DNA of 64,000 bases from Parus major (taxonomy: Eukaryota > Chordata > Aves > Passeriformes > Paridae): the NCBI RefSeq assembly GCF_001522545.3, contig NC_031776.1:27415634-27479633 (forward strand). The letters run 5' to 3'. Made by a program: the position numbers and the translations under genes. Of this stretch, positions 44,001-56,000 are shown piece after piece. The stretch's first letter is position 1. Each line of letters begins with the position of its first letter. A model generated the notes under the pieces. It saw only the letters and a list, made by a program, of their open reading frames with translations. It ran no database searches and was not told the DNA's origin.

Positions 44001-47000
44001 CTAGGTGCCAGTGTGTGAAAATTCCATCTAACTTTCCTAAAAAGTTAACTGAGGAAGAGAGAATCTCCTAGTAAATAATTCCGAGCAGGAGGCTGTGTGA
44101 GAGTTCAGACATTCAGATTCTACAGATCTGCCAACTGAAGTCGAACATTCCTCCAATCCTGAGTTATTGATGTCAAAAGAAATATAATGATTATGGTTAC
44201 TTAATCTAAAAATCAGTATCTGGAATCCTGATAGTGGACTGAAGAAGGGAGAAATCTGAACTCTTGTTTTAGATCACTCGATTCTAATTTTGAAATAACA
44301 GTCATCCCCTCTGCCAGTCTTAGACATGGGATATCGCATGGCGTCTTTCCGAAATAGCTGGAGTTTGCTATGGTGCCATTTGTTAAAAACCTCTTCCCAG
44401 TAGCATGCCAGTGGAGAACAAAAAAGGCCAATGAGGCAGCCAGCACAGAGGTGGGGAATGTGGTCATCCTGGTGCCCCACATGATGTGAGCAGTGAGCTC
44501 CTAATGCCGTGGGTGCCACCACCACAGAAAGCCAGACAGCCGAGGTCATGGCATTCACATCATCAGGCAAGGAGCTCACAGCTCCCATGATCAAGACTTT
44601 GCAAGCCAAGCTCTACCTGTAGCCTCCTAGAGCATGCATTTTCCAACAGGAAACTTGAAGTGGGAAATAGGCTAAGGGAAGCTTCAGAAAGAAAAGCAAC
44701 TATTTGAAGGAGAACAGAAGACAGAGGAAAGACACATAAGAGACATTTAAAAGTTGCTACAGTAGCTCTAGAGAACCACTGTATGCTAAGCTTTTGATGT
44801 TCTGATCTTTCAACACTTTGGATCTGTGGTGGTTGAGGTGTTTGAGAGACTGTATTTTGCTTAAAGCCTCTTCTTTGAACTTCATCACTGACAAAATTTA
44901 TTACTTTAAATTACAGAACTATAAAAAATAGCTTATCAAATATCTACGACAGATTACGCTCTGACCACAGTATCACAGAAGGTACAGGTATATTTACTTG
45001 TAAGTTTATGTGTAATTAATTCCTTTTCCAGTTACATGAAGACTGACCTTTAGTGAGAAGTTACAGAATCACATTCTTACCTTGTGTCATGTAACATTAG
45101 GAAAAAACTAGTTTTCTTTTGTAGACCTCCTGCCATAAATACCACATAAATACCACCTCAGGAACACAGCTGTGAAGATTCAGTACCCAAGTTCTGTTAT
45201 TAGGCTTGTTGTCTAGTTTTGTGTTCATTTTAGTCACAGTGGAAAGTCTCAGATTATTCAAAAATAAGCTCACCAGAAGGTGACTTGATAAGAAGAACAT
45301 TTGGTTACTTAAAGCCCCTCAAATAATTTGAACTCCATGGCAGCTTTGTAAGTCTATGTCTCACTCAGCCTCACCTAGGCCTTGCCCAAGGCCAAGACTA
45401 TTTAACAAGAGTACAGTGTCATCAGCATGACCACAGCTGACAACAAATGCCTCAGTCAGTAAATTATCCATGTTCTAAAACTATGGAACACAAGGATGGT
45501 TGAGCTGCTAATTTGTTTATTTTTGCCCACTTATGCTAGAAAACCAAATAACCAAACATCTATGAGTGCAAAGAACTGGGGAGTTGTTGAGTGAGAAATG
45601 TGCCACATGCAGTCCTGAGGCACACTGACACCCAGACTCACCCAGGGAATTCTCACTGGCTCTCAAAGGATGCACATAGCTCAGAAACAAATCTTACAAG
45701 TTCAGGTTACTGCTCTAAAAACCTTCTAGAAATACAGTGGGCAGCAGCAGAAACAGATTATTCCACAAAGCATCCAGAGCCCTTCGTTCTGCACTGTCTC
45801 TCTGCTCATGCTCTGTTATGGTAGACATTGTATTACCTATTGACCAAAAAGTGCAGAAGAGAAAGGGCATAGAGTTCTTTTTGTGTGTGTATGTAGCTCC
45901 TAAAGGTCATTCTTGGGAAATAAGTTGGAAAGGACGAAGTTCTAAGGAAGTTTTCTTGCAGCCAGCACAGTACTTACCTTCCACCACCACTTTGCAAGCA
46001 CATTCAGCTTTCCCTGCTGGGTTCTCAGCTATGCACTTGTACTCGCCCCCATCCTCAGGCATGGCCTTCTCAATGGTCAGTGAGCAGAGCGTCCCTGAAC
46101 AAAGGAGGGAGAGATCAAATGCATGTTAGGCTGCAGCTCACAAAACCTTAGTGCTAGTAAGGAGCAGAAGGCATCAAATGAGCCAGTCCTTCCCTACAGG
46201 TGATCTTCTCTGCTAGAAAAAGCTTTCCTTAAAAATTCAATTTTACTGGTGCCTTATTTTATATATATATATTATATATATAATATGTAGATGACAAATA
46301 AATCAAAAATTGAATCTTATTGCTTATTCCTAGGACAACTCCAAGTTGTCCTCTCAGCCCTGAGCTGGTTGCTAAAGGTAGGGAAGACCAGTGGCAGCAC
46401 CTCTGCCACTCTTGTTTGTCTTAGAGCAGAGATCGGAAGTCCTCACTCAGGTGACTTTTTTCCAAAAAAGTGCTCATAGTGTAGAACTGTAAATAAGAGG
46501 GTTACTGTCCAATGTCCATTACCAAAGTTTTGATTCAGCCTTGTCTCTAGCACTCCCCTGAGCATTCATGTGTGTGAGAGGAGAACTTCAGCTTAGAGCC
46601 TAAGTTTAGAAACTGCACTGAAAGACATTTTCTTTTTGCTTGAACTGCCTAATGAATAACTGCCTGTAAAAAATCCATTAGAAACTCCAATATATTAATG
46701 GCTATCAAATTTATCACTGCAACAAATCCATTTCTTTTCAAACAAAACCACAAAATTTGACTTAATTGGGTTTGCAGAAACAGGATGCGACATAAGCTCG
46801 TTATTTACCAAGGGAAGCTTGGTCTGACCCAAGGGAAATACATTTCCTCTTAAAAATTAAAACTCTGTGAACGCAAACAGAAGTTGTTCCCAGTAGATGG
46901 GGGATGAAGAAGAAGAACCTTGTCTCTTACTTTCACTTGCATTGCTTGGAACAATGAAGTACTTTCCTCCCCAGGGTGGACCCCAATTACAATGCTCCAC

Positions 47001-50000
47001 ACTTTCCCCTTCCAAATATCCCTCATTAAGTGAAAGTGAAGCGTGGGCATGCTTCACTGGAGAGCTGGGTCTGTCCCCTAAACAGAGGCGTTGTGCACCT
47101 CTGCCCATTGCTGTAGGCCTGTTCAGAACACCTCCACCCTCCTTACCTCTGCTGCAGTAAAACCTTCCCCCTTCCTCCACTGGCCTTTCTCACAGTCATT
47201 CTGAATTAAAGAATTGAAGAGATGGATTTTTTTTCAGATGTTTACCCTCTTTCCTGAGATGTAAGGAAATTTCTCAGCACCTTATTTCTCAGCACCTTTC
47301 TCTCTATGGTAACTGGAAGCCTTCCAGAGTGCTCAACCCCAGGCTCCCCATCAAATGTATCCCCTGTGATGTGGCAGATGGCACAGGCACAGGTGATACT
47401 GGTCCATGAAAAGGATGAAAAGGACCTTGAAAGAAACTCCTCTCCATCCAAAGAACTTAGGCAGTTTACCGGTTCTCTTTTTCTCTTTGGAGATGAACTC
47501 TGCTCGGACATGGCACTTATGCTCTTGGCATTCAGATTTTTCTCTCATTTTAAACCTGGATGTCATTATCCAAGAAAAATCTTATAAATAACATTCAAAT
47601 GGATTCCAACAAATTTGATTTGCCAGAAAAACACATCCTTTAGAAGAAAATTATTTTTTCCCCCTCTTTATCATCCTCCACAAAATCAAGCAGCTCTAAA
47701 TAATGATTTTTTTTCCCCTGAGAAATGATGTGAAAAATGTCTCAGAAGAGGAGCACTGACCCCCTCACTCACATGGGCTGTGCTCAGCCAACCACAGGGG
47801 GGAAAGAAAATCCACGTGCCCTCCCTGAGGCAACGCTTTTCCATCACTCAGGCTGAAGCCAGAAATGTCACGAGCTGCAGTTCCATTCCAAATGGAGGAG
47901 AGACAGTAGAAAAGTATTCTTGCAGGCATCTAGCAAATATAAATTCACATGTCTCTGCTGTTTAAAGAGACATTTGGAGAGCAAGCCAAAGATAACTTCC
48001 AGTCTAAGAATTTGTATAAATCTATGTAACATGATTAGAAAAGATCGCACATTGAAACCTAAAGATGCTACTGAAAAAACCCATAAACTATGGAACAAAA
48101 CCACACACATATGAAAGGGACCTGTAACCCCTTACTGCAGGAAAGGAACCCAGCCTGCAAGAATAACCGAATCATTAAGGGACTGGAACAATGCAGAGTT
48201 TACTTTTGCTTCTGCAGGAGTTTTCTACCTGCTCAAAAGCCCTTCCTCAACTCACTGAAGACTAATGTGACACAGGGGCACTCCTCAACATTCATTTAAT
48301 GAAGTTATTTTGTGAGAAAGGGGGTGAAGAAAATCTGATTTTTTTCAAGGGCCATGTCCTTTTTCCTCCTAACTCCCACCTCCCACAAGAAATAATCTCC
48401 ATCCTATTTTTCTCCACTCCTTCTTTCACTTGAGGAACTCCATGGGAACAGCACATGTAAAATACATGGGGATTGCTGGGCTTCTTGCTACTGCTGGTAG
48501 AATGGTAGCAGTCCTCAGAGGAGTGAAGGGAAAATGAGATGGTTTGGGTCACTCTCCTTTATATAACCACTAGTATTCATGAAAGTGGACTACTAGGACT
48601 AGGTATGAAACTGGCCAATGGATAAGAACGATTTGGTCAGGTTGGATGAGGAGTATAAGGTGAGGCTGAGGAAGAATGGCTGTTGAAACGTCATTTTCAC
48701 AGAAAACCAGGAGAAAACCCCAAACCACCAGGCAAAACTTGATGAGACTTTGTAAGAACAGGAAACTTCCCAACCAGGCCTATATTCTGTGATCTAGAGC
48801 TAGAGTCAATTCCCGGGGCTAGAAGGCCAAATGTCTTTCAATGAAGTATTTGGTATTTCCTCTGCAAACCCCATCCTGACCTGAAACAAGCTTATTTTCT
48901 CAGAGCTGCTAGAAAGCCCAGACTGCTTACTCCAGTTGGGTATTCTAAAATCGTGGCACTTGACAAATCCCAGTCAGCTAAAAATGTTTGCTATCTATTT
49001 TGTTCCCTCAAGATTCTAATTTTTTTAGGAACCATGCCATGGATGATCCTTAAAAATTGTCACAAAATGCAGGATTGGAATAAACATGAATACTGGAATC
49101 TACCACTTAGACAGCAGGACTGGTGCAGCTCCAGAAAAGACCTTAACAGCCAAAGAAGCTGATGGTTTACTGGAGACTCTGGTTTAGATACACAAAGCCT
49201 TACTCTTGAATTTTGAGCTATTAAAGGGTTCTCTGACTTACTCAAAAATAGTGCAAGACAGTTTAAAATATCTCCAGGCTTCTGCATTCTTTCCATGAAA
49301 CTCCACAGAAAGTCAACCTCAGATATAAAACAAATACACAAACCAGCAAAAAACAGCTCCTTAGTCTTATTCCCCACACTGGCATCTAGCTGGCCCACCT
49401 CCTGATTCCTACCCATGATGCAGACCCAAGTTTATGGCTTTCTCAAGTGTATCCCATGGTGTAAGAAAGTACTGTGGAGTATTTAGGCAATATTAATACA
49501 CATTGGTCTGTGAGAAATTTTGCCTAGGAGACAATAATTTTTTAAGGAACTCATTGGCTTATATTGGCACGTTCAAATATGTGTGTCACAGTCATGTTTA
49601 AAAATGAGAAGTGGATTGACCAGGAAAATATTGACTACCATTACAATGACAATAGAAAAACAACAGTGAAAAAACCATATGAATTTCAGAGAAGAAAAAA
49701 TGTTTAATGTAATTATTGATAATTGACAGTTTTAAGGAAAACAATGTAAGAAACCTGCTTTCATGATTCACAACATTAGACATTTAACCAGCAAATGTAT
49801 CTGTGCAAAGGTAATTTTCTTAACCTTTACTGAAAAATTAGTGATATATTACATTTTCCTGCTTGTAGCTATTGCTACATTACTATATTAATGACATTGA
49901 TTTAGGAGGAGTTAGAGCTGCCAAAATAAGGATCTCTTGAGGAAGCTGACAATAGGAAATCGTCACTCAGCCTGTTTCTAGTGGATTTCCTCTGTTATCA

Positions 50001-53000
50001 GACTAGACCCAAGTTATTAAATATTTTAATCGATGATGTGGAAATACTCATAAATTAACTTTTACAAATTTACAGATGCTAGAAGAAATCTTGCAAAGGG
50101 AAAAGATGGAAGGGTAGTCCTCCTAAACAAATCTCATTTACTTGTTAAGCTGAGTCCCATTCACTCAAAGAAAATGGGGCACGAGATAGTGAAAAGAAAA
50201 GCACTGATGGCAGCAAGGGATGCTGAATATTCAGAAGGTTTAAAGGTTTAGTAGAGAAATGACAAACATGAGTTCCAATGTTGTGAGGTAGACAGAGGAC
50301 CAATAACCTCCAGTGAGGGCAGCAACAGGAAGGTGAGCTCCTCACTGATGCTGATACCCACACACAATTCTGCTTCCTCTTTTCTAAATAGGATAATAAA
50401 CTAACAAACAGCGGCTGGAGAGGAGGTGCAGGAAAGAAACCAAAAACCTCCAAACCTCCAAGAGCTGGATGAAGTGCATCATGGAGAGAAACTTAGTAAG
50501 AACTTGACTTGTCAAGTTTTGAAAAAAAAGCAGAAAGCTATCTTGGTTAGAGAGTCAAAGACTTTCTATCAAGTTAGAAATAAGGCATTGTTTTGTTTCT
50601 TGGCTTAATAACAAAACTCTTACTAGAACAGTTAGACTTCGCAATAAATTACCAGTGGTTATACGAAATGTCTCTCTTTTGCTGTATTTAAATCCACACT
50701 ACATGCATTTTCTGGAGGAGGATAGATTGAAACATAAATGAAAATGCAGAGGGAAATGTGGCCTGTGACAAACATGGTATTGTGTCAGAATTGATGCTCA
50801 GATGATCTCCCTAAACTTAAAACTTTCTGAATAAGCTTTTGTAAGGTGCAAAATGCATCTACTTTCAGCAGTATATAGAGTCATGATAATTATACACCAA
50901 ATTCTTGCTCGAATTTAATTAAAAAAGAAACAAAAAGTCACGGCAGATCCTAGCCAGACTGGCAGACATAGACTTGCATGACTTATAGGAAGATTTAGGA
51001 GTTAAGTCACAAGAAAGTTGTTAAGGCATTATTGCTAATAAGATTACCAAATCTTTACGCTGCCAAGAAACTTGGGAAGAAAAAAAATGCTGGCTTAGAC
51101 AAAGCAATACAAACTCAGGGCATTTTTCTAAGCTACACCATTACTGCTACCTCAGTCTATATTAGACAGTTCCTCTTTCCTCTATAGAGTCACAGAGCTA
51201 AATGTACCAAAAAAAAGCTGAGCAGGATGACTTTAAAAATGGCAAATGTGCAAGTTTAGATTTGCATTCACTCGTACACCTCAGCCAGCCAGTTTAGCAA
51301 GGATGCTGTGCAAAACCCTTTCACTGCCATCTTACAGAACAGCTTTTGGAACTACACAAGAGCTTTTCTCCATGGACATTCTGTCCAAGAGCGAGTCACA
51401 CAGCAGGACAGCAGCACTGGGCACTGCCAGGTCAGTGATATACAAATGTAAAACAAAATGGGTTCTGCTCTAAAGGGTTCACCCTGGGAGGAAAATTGTT
51501 CTACTCAGTCCTTATATGTCTAACTTCACTGCAATGTCTGCTAGAGCCTTCTCTTAAAAACTCTTTTTTCCAAACAAAAAGCACCTCATAACTTCAAGCA
51601 AAGAAGCCTCCCATTAAAGTGCCTTTTAACCATGCATCATCTACCCGATACTATATGAATGTAGAATACTCTAATTTATGAGTACTCTTTTTATTGCTAA
51701 TAACCATTAATTTTGATCTTTAATGAGCAAAAAGCACAGTAATATCTATCTCAGGAATGTATAAAATTGCACTCTGACAAGTTTAAAAGAAGAAAAATAT
51801 AAAATCAAACCACTAATAAAATTGTACCATGTCAGAAAAATAGTGCAAGAGCTCACTTTGTCATAAAAATGATACATTAAGCAAAAAAATCAGGCCAATC
51901 AACCAACAGAGTACTATTTGGGGAACTGTAAAAAGGAATAGAAGAACAAGTGTACTGATGTTTATGATTTCAAAGGGAAATCATGGAGAATGGAAGGAAC
52001 ATGATATCAGCTATTGTTGTGATTGCAACTTTCAGTATAATGCTGCCCAGATTCTGACTTCTAACTAAACTTAACCCTGGAATAATGGAATACACTGCAA
52101 GCCCTAGATTAACTACCAGAAATCAGCACAAATGTTGCATAAATATGCCTGAAGATGGTCATTTTTGCAGCAGGGTTTGGCTTTTCTTTTGGCAAAGGAC
52201 CTGATAAGGGACCTCACTATCAACTAGGTCAAATACGCCAAGGAAAGTTACTTTCAGTGAGTGACTACACAGAGTTTTTACACAGGTTTCCTATCCTGTG
52301 AACCTGTTACACACAAGGATACTTCTAAGTTTGACCTTCCTGGCCAAATATGCCACTGTTTAATCATTTGTTCCTGAAACAGAATTTTATGTATTTATCT
52401 TCACAATATATTTGGCATCAGGAGATCAGTAAACTTTTGCCTCTTTTTTCCTTCTATTTTTTTCCTCTATTTAGGGAATGACAGAGAGGAATATTTCAAT
52501 TTCCAAAACACAAATACATAGCATTCTAGGGGTTAATGCATTAGTTACACTGACCAGTTTGTGAGACAGTTTGTGATATCCCATACTAAGATGGGCTAGT
52601 AGTATGGCCAAGAAGCAGACAGGCATGCATTACCCCAGATAGGGAACTTTCCAGTATCCAACTCTTTAAGAACATATAAGTTATTGTGAAATACCTCCGT
52701 TGAATCTGAAAAGAAACCCCTGTGGTCACAACACCACAAGAGCACAATCTCAATAGGTGAAATGGCTAAGAACAGATCTAGTCTTTCCTCTTCCATAGCA
52801 AATTTTGTTGCTGAACGCAAGGAGGAGCAAGGTCATACCAAAGAAATAAAAAATGGCTTTGTAAGATCTAAACCCACTAAGGTGAGCTAGGTCTGTTTGT
52901 TCTGAATTCCTCTTCTTCCCCACAGACCCAGCCTTTTTTTCAGGTGAGGATGACACTAGGCCATTATCTCCAGGGCCCATTAAATGCTGCTCCAAGCTTT

Positions 53001-56000
53001 GACAAAGGCATTGCTGCTGAAGTACACCTGTGGGTGTGACAGTGTTGCATTTTCACTGTTTGGGGCAAAGGATGGAAACTGGGACTTTGCCTTTGGCCTG
53101 CTGTGTACTGCATCCAATATTATTGTTGTTCTCCATGTTTAAAGCTGCTCCAAACACTAGCTATGGGACTAATTCACACAGCTTCCCTATTGAACAGTAT
53201 TTCCTGATACTGAATCAATTTGATATTTCTGAAGTTATTCCAGTTATTCCTTCTCCTCTCTTGGTTCCCTCAAGTATGTATGTGTTTCTAATTAGGGGAA
53301 AAAACCTGAATCTCTATGAAATCTGGAACTTACTTAAAGTATCATGCATACCTAGTTAATTACCTAACAGTTGGCATGAAAGAATCTTAGAGTGAGAGAG
53401 CAGCAACACATTCTCCTTCAAAAGCCAAAGCCAGCAGGTACTGTCAGGAAAAAACCAAAACTGACCATCATGCAATACACCCTCCCAGTGTACCAGAGGG
53501 TATGTAATAAGATTTAAAAAAAAAAATAGTTCTAATCCTCATTCCTTGTCTTTCCATTAAAGGACAAAACTTACAGCCCTGTGTAATATTTCTTTCCAAG
53601 ATCCTCTGCAAATACATGCAGAAGAAAGCCTGACTTTGAGATACTGATAACACTGACTGCTAAGCAGGATTCAAATGTAACAGTGCAGGTACAAGTGGAA
53701 CATAAGGACAGTGTCTTCACCCCCTGCAGGAAGCTGTCCTGGAACAGTGGATTCCTGATGCAGGGCTTTGATGCTGACCTCACTGGAAAGCACTGTTAGT
53801 GTGTGACACCCCGGGGTGCTGTGACCAGGAGTGCCACCCAGCCCAGACAAACTGGATGGGAGAAGCCTCGTGCCCTGCTCACACACGTGGCAGAGCTGGA
53901 CATCAGCATCACTTCACTGTAAACAGCTACCCTCGATTTGCAGCTCCACAATACCATTTCATAGAGTGAATAAGAAGGAGGATTAGAATAGTCAATTATT
54001 CAGATTATTTCAGTAAACAGCTCTCTGCAGCACCATAACACTAAAGCTTCAAGACTTTAGGAGGCTCCACCACAGCTCAGAAGCTTTGGTACAGAGGTGC
54101 TGTCTAGCTGATGTACTTTGACAGGAGTCATGGAACTTTGGGATGCACAAATTCTTTTTCACTCTGAGCAACTCCAAGAAAAGCCTTGAAATCTTGCTTC
54201 CAGCATAAGGCTAGTTAAACTGACTGATTCTGTCAGTCCTTTTTATAAGAATGACATTTCCACCAGTCAATGTTTTCTCATGTACATGACACGTAGCCTT
54301 ATTCTAGACAGTGCCCTTGGGTGAAAATCAACATGTACTAAAAAAAAAAATTAAAAAATAATGCTATTTCAGACACAGACCAGGCACAATGCACCTGCTC
54401 CCATTTGCCTTTCTCCATCTACTTTGTTTGGTATTTCCTTAATGCACTACTCGAGTACCCCAAGCCTCTCTGAACACAATGCTATTTCTGACTGTATGCA
54501 CTTCAGGAGAATGCTTGTGTTGCTCTGCTTGGAACACTGCACAAGGATGCACTGGTTGTGCTGAACTGTTCTGCATATTGACTTGGTTCTCATTTGGTAA
54601 CACCAGAAATAGTCTGGATTAAATGAAGGAAGATTCAAAAGTAAGAGTGCAGACCCCTGTGTCAAGTTTTCACTGTGAACATGAACTGTTTTGCTATGGT
54701 GTGCCAGAGGGTGTAATTTTCAAGATAATTCCCTCAGTATTTTATGAAACATATATGAAGTAAAGAAGGTTTTTTTGTACTATCAATTGTCCTTCCTTCC
54801 TATTTTTGTCACAAGGAAAATATATTTTGTCTAGCTATAACATTAACTTCAATGCAAAAAACAGTCTAGTGGGTTTGATCATCCAAAATCTGAAATATAA
54901 AGGAATCACTCAGTTTAAAAACAGTAGGTATTCCCTCTCGGAACTTCTACCAAATTCTATAGTTTTGAAGTTAGTTAAAAGTCACCAAGCCAGTCGAGTT
55001 CAAATATTTCAGTGCATGTAATGGCAACAGAAGCATCTGTGGTGGGGCATTAAATACACTGGAAATCTGTTCTCAACTCTGATCTTAACTTTTGTTGTAG
55101 TAATTTCTTTCTATGACACAACCCCTCTTTGCTTCTGTGTTTCTTATTGCAATAAAAAGCATGAAATATTAAACATACAGAAGAATTCAATTAGAATTTG
55201 TAAACCAGCAATAGTATTATTATGTTTTCAATGTTCTAAATCCTTAAAGTTCACTTTAAATAAGCATCGTGTACCAGCTCCTTAAACAGCGTTAGCAATG
55301 TAAACAGCATTTAAAAATGCACGAAGTTCAACTTTATAAAATTTACATCTGCAGGCTGTTAAAGGAGAATCTACAAGAAATGTCAAACAATACTGTTCCT
55401 TGTGTACTCCACTGAAATAACAAGAAAGCTGCATCTGGAAACAGTTACTGGCACAGGACTCAAATAAATATTGCATTACCTTTAATGAACTAAATATTAT
55501 TAATCAAGAGCCAGATGTAACAGTGTGCCATCCAGCTGGCTTGTAATGCAATTAATTTACCTTCTTGGGAGATGACAGTGGACTTGGATGATTTGATGGC
55601 TTTGCTGTCTAGAGTCCAGGTGACAGCTGCAGGGGGATCAGAGGAAATCCGACATTGTAAGACCAATTTTTCACCATCAGCTACTTGAGCATCCTGAAGC
55701 TTCTCTGTAAAGGAGGGTGCTGTTCCTTTGCTTGCTGGTGGTTTGCTCGCTGGTGCTTTGTTTTCAGCTTTTTTCCCAATTATTCCGCCATCCACCACTG
55801 CACACCCATGTTCACAGTTTCTGTCGTTCTTCTCCTCTTTTTTCACTGCAGGTTTGGCAACAGGGGCTTGAGAATTGGGGGTCGCGTTCTGGGCTTCAGA
55901 GTTGGCACGAGCATTTGGTGCAGGGGTGCCAGCGCTGCCATTCTCCGCAGGTGGCTTTTTCTTGGAGCCCAGCACAGACCTGAAATCTGTAACTGCAGGT

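Larger units (their letters stand above)
42616..45977 (-). other. MYLK: MYLK intron c-d, 3.4 kb
   Basis: It contains the (ATAA)n stretch, the CR1 copy at 43325-43768, and a GC-richer block at 44290-44640 that I could not assign. Confidence 0.85.
46095..55560 (-). other. MYLK: MYLK intron b-c, 9.5 kb
   Basis: It contains an AT microsatellite near its 3' end, a 17-base tandem duplication at 47269-47300 and GC-richer blocks near 46900-47160 and 53680-53910. No exon, gene or mobile element is recognised. Confidence 0.82.
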
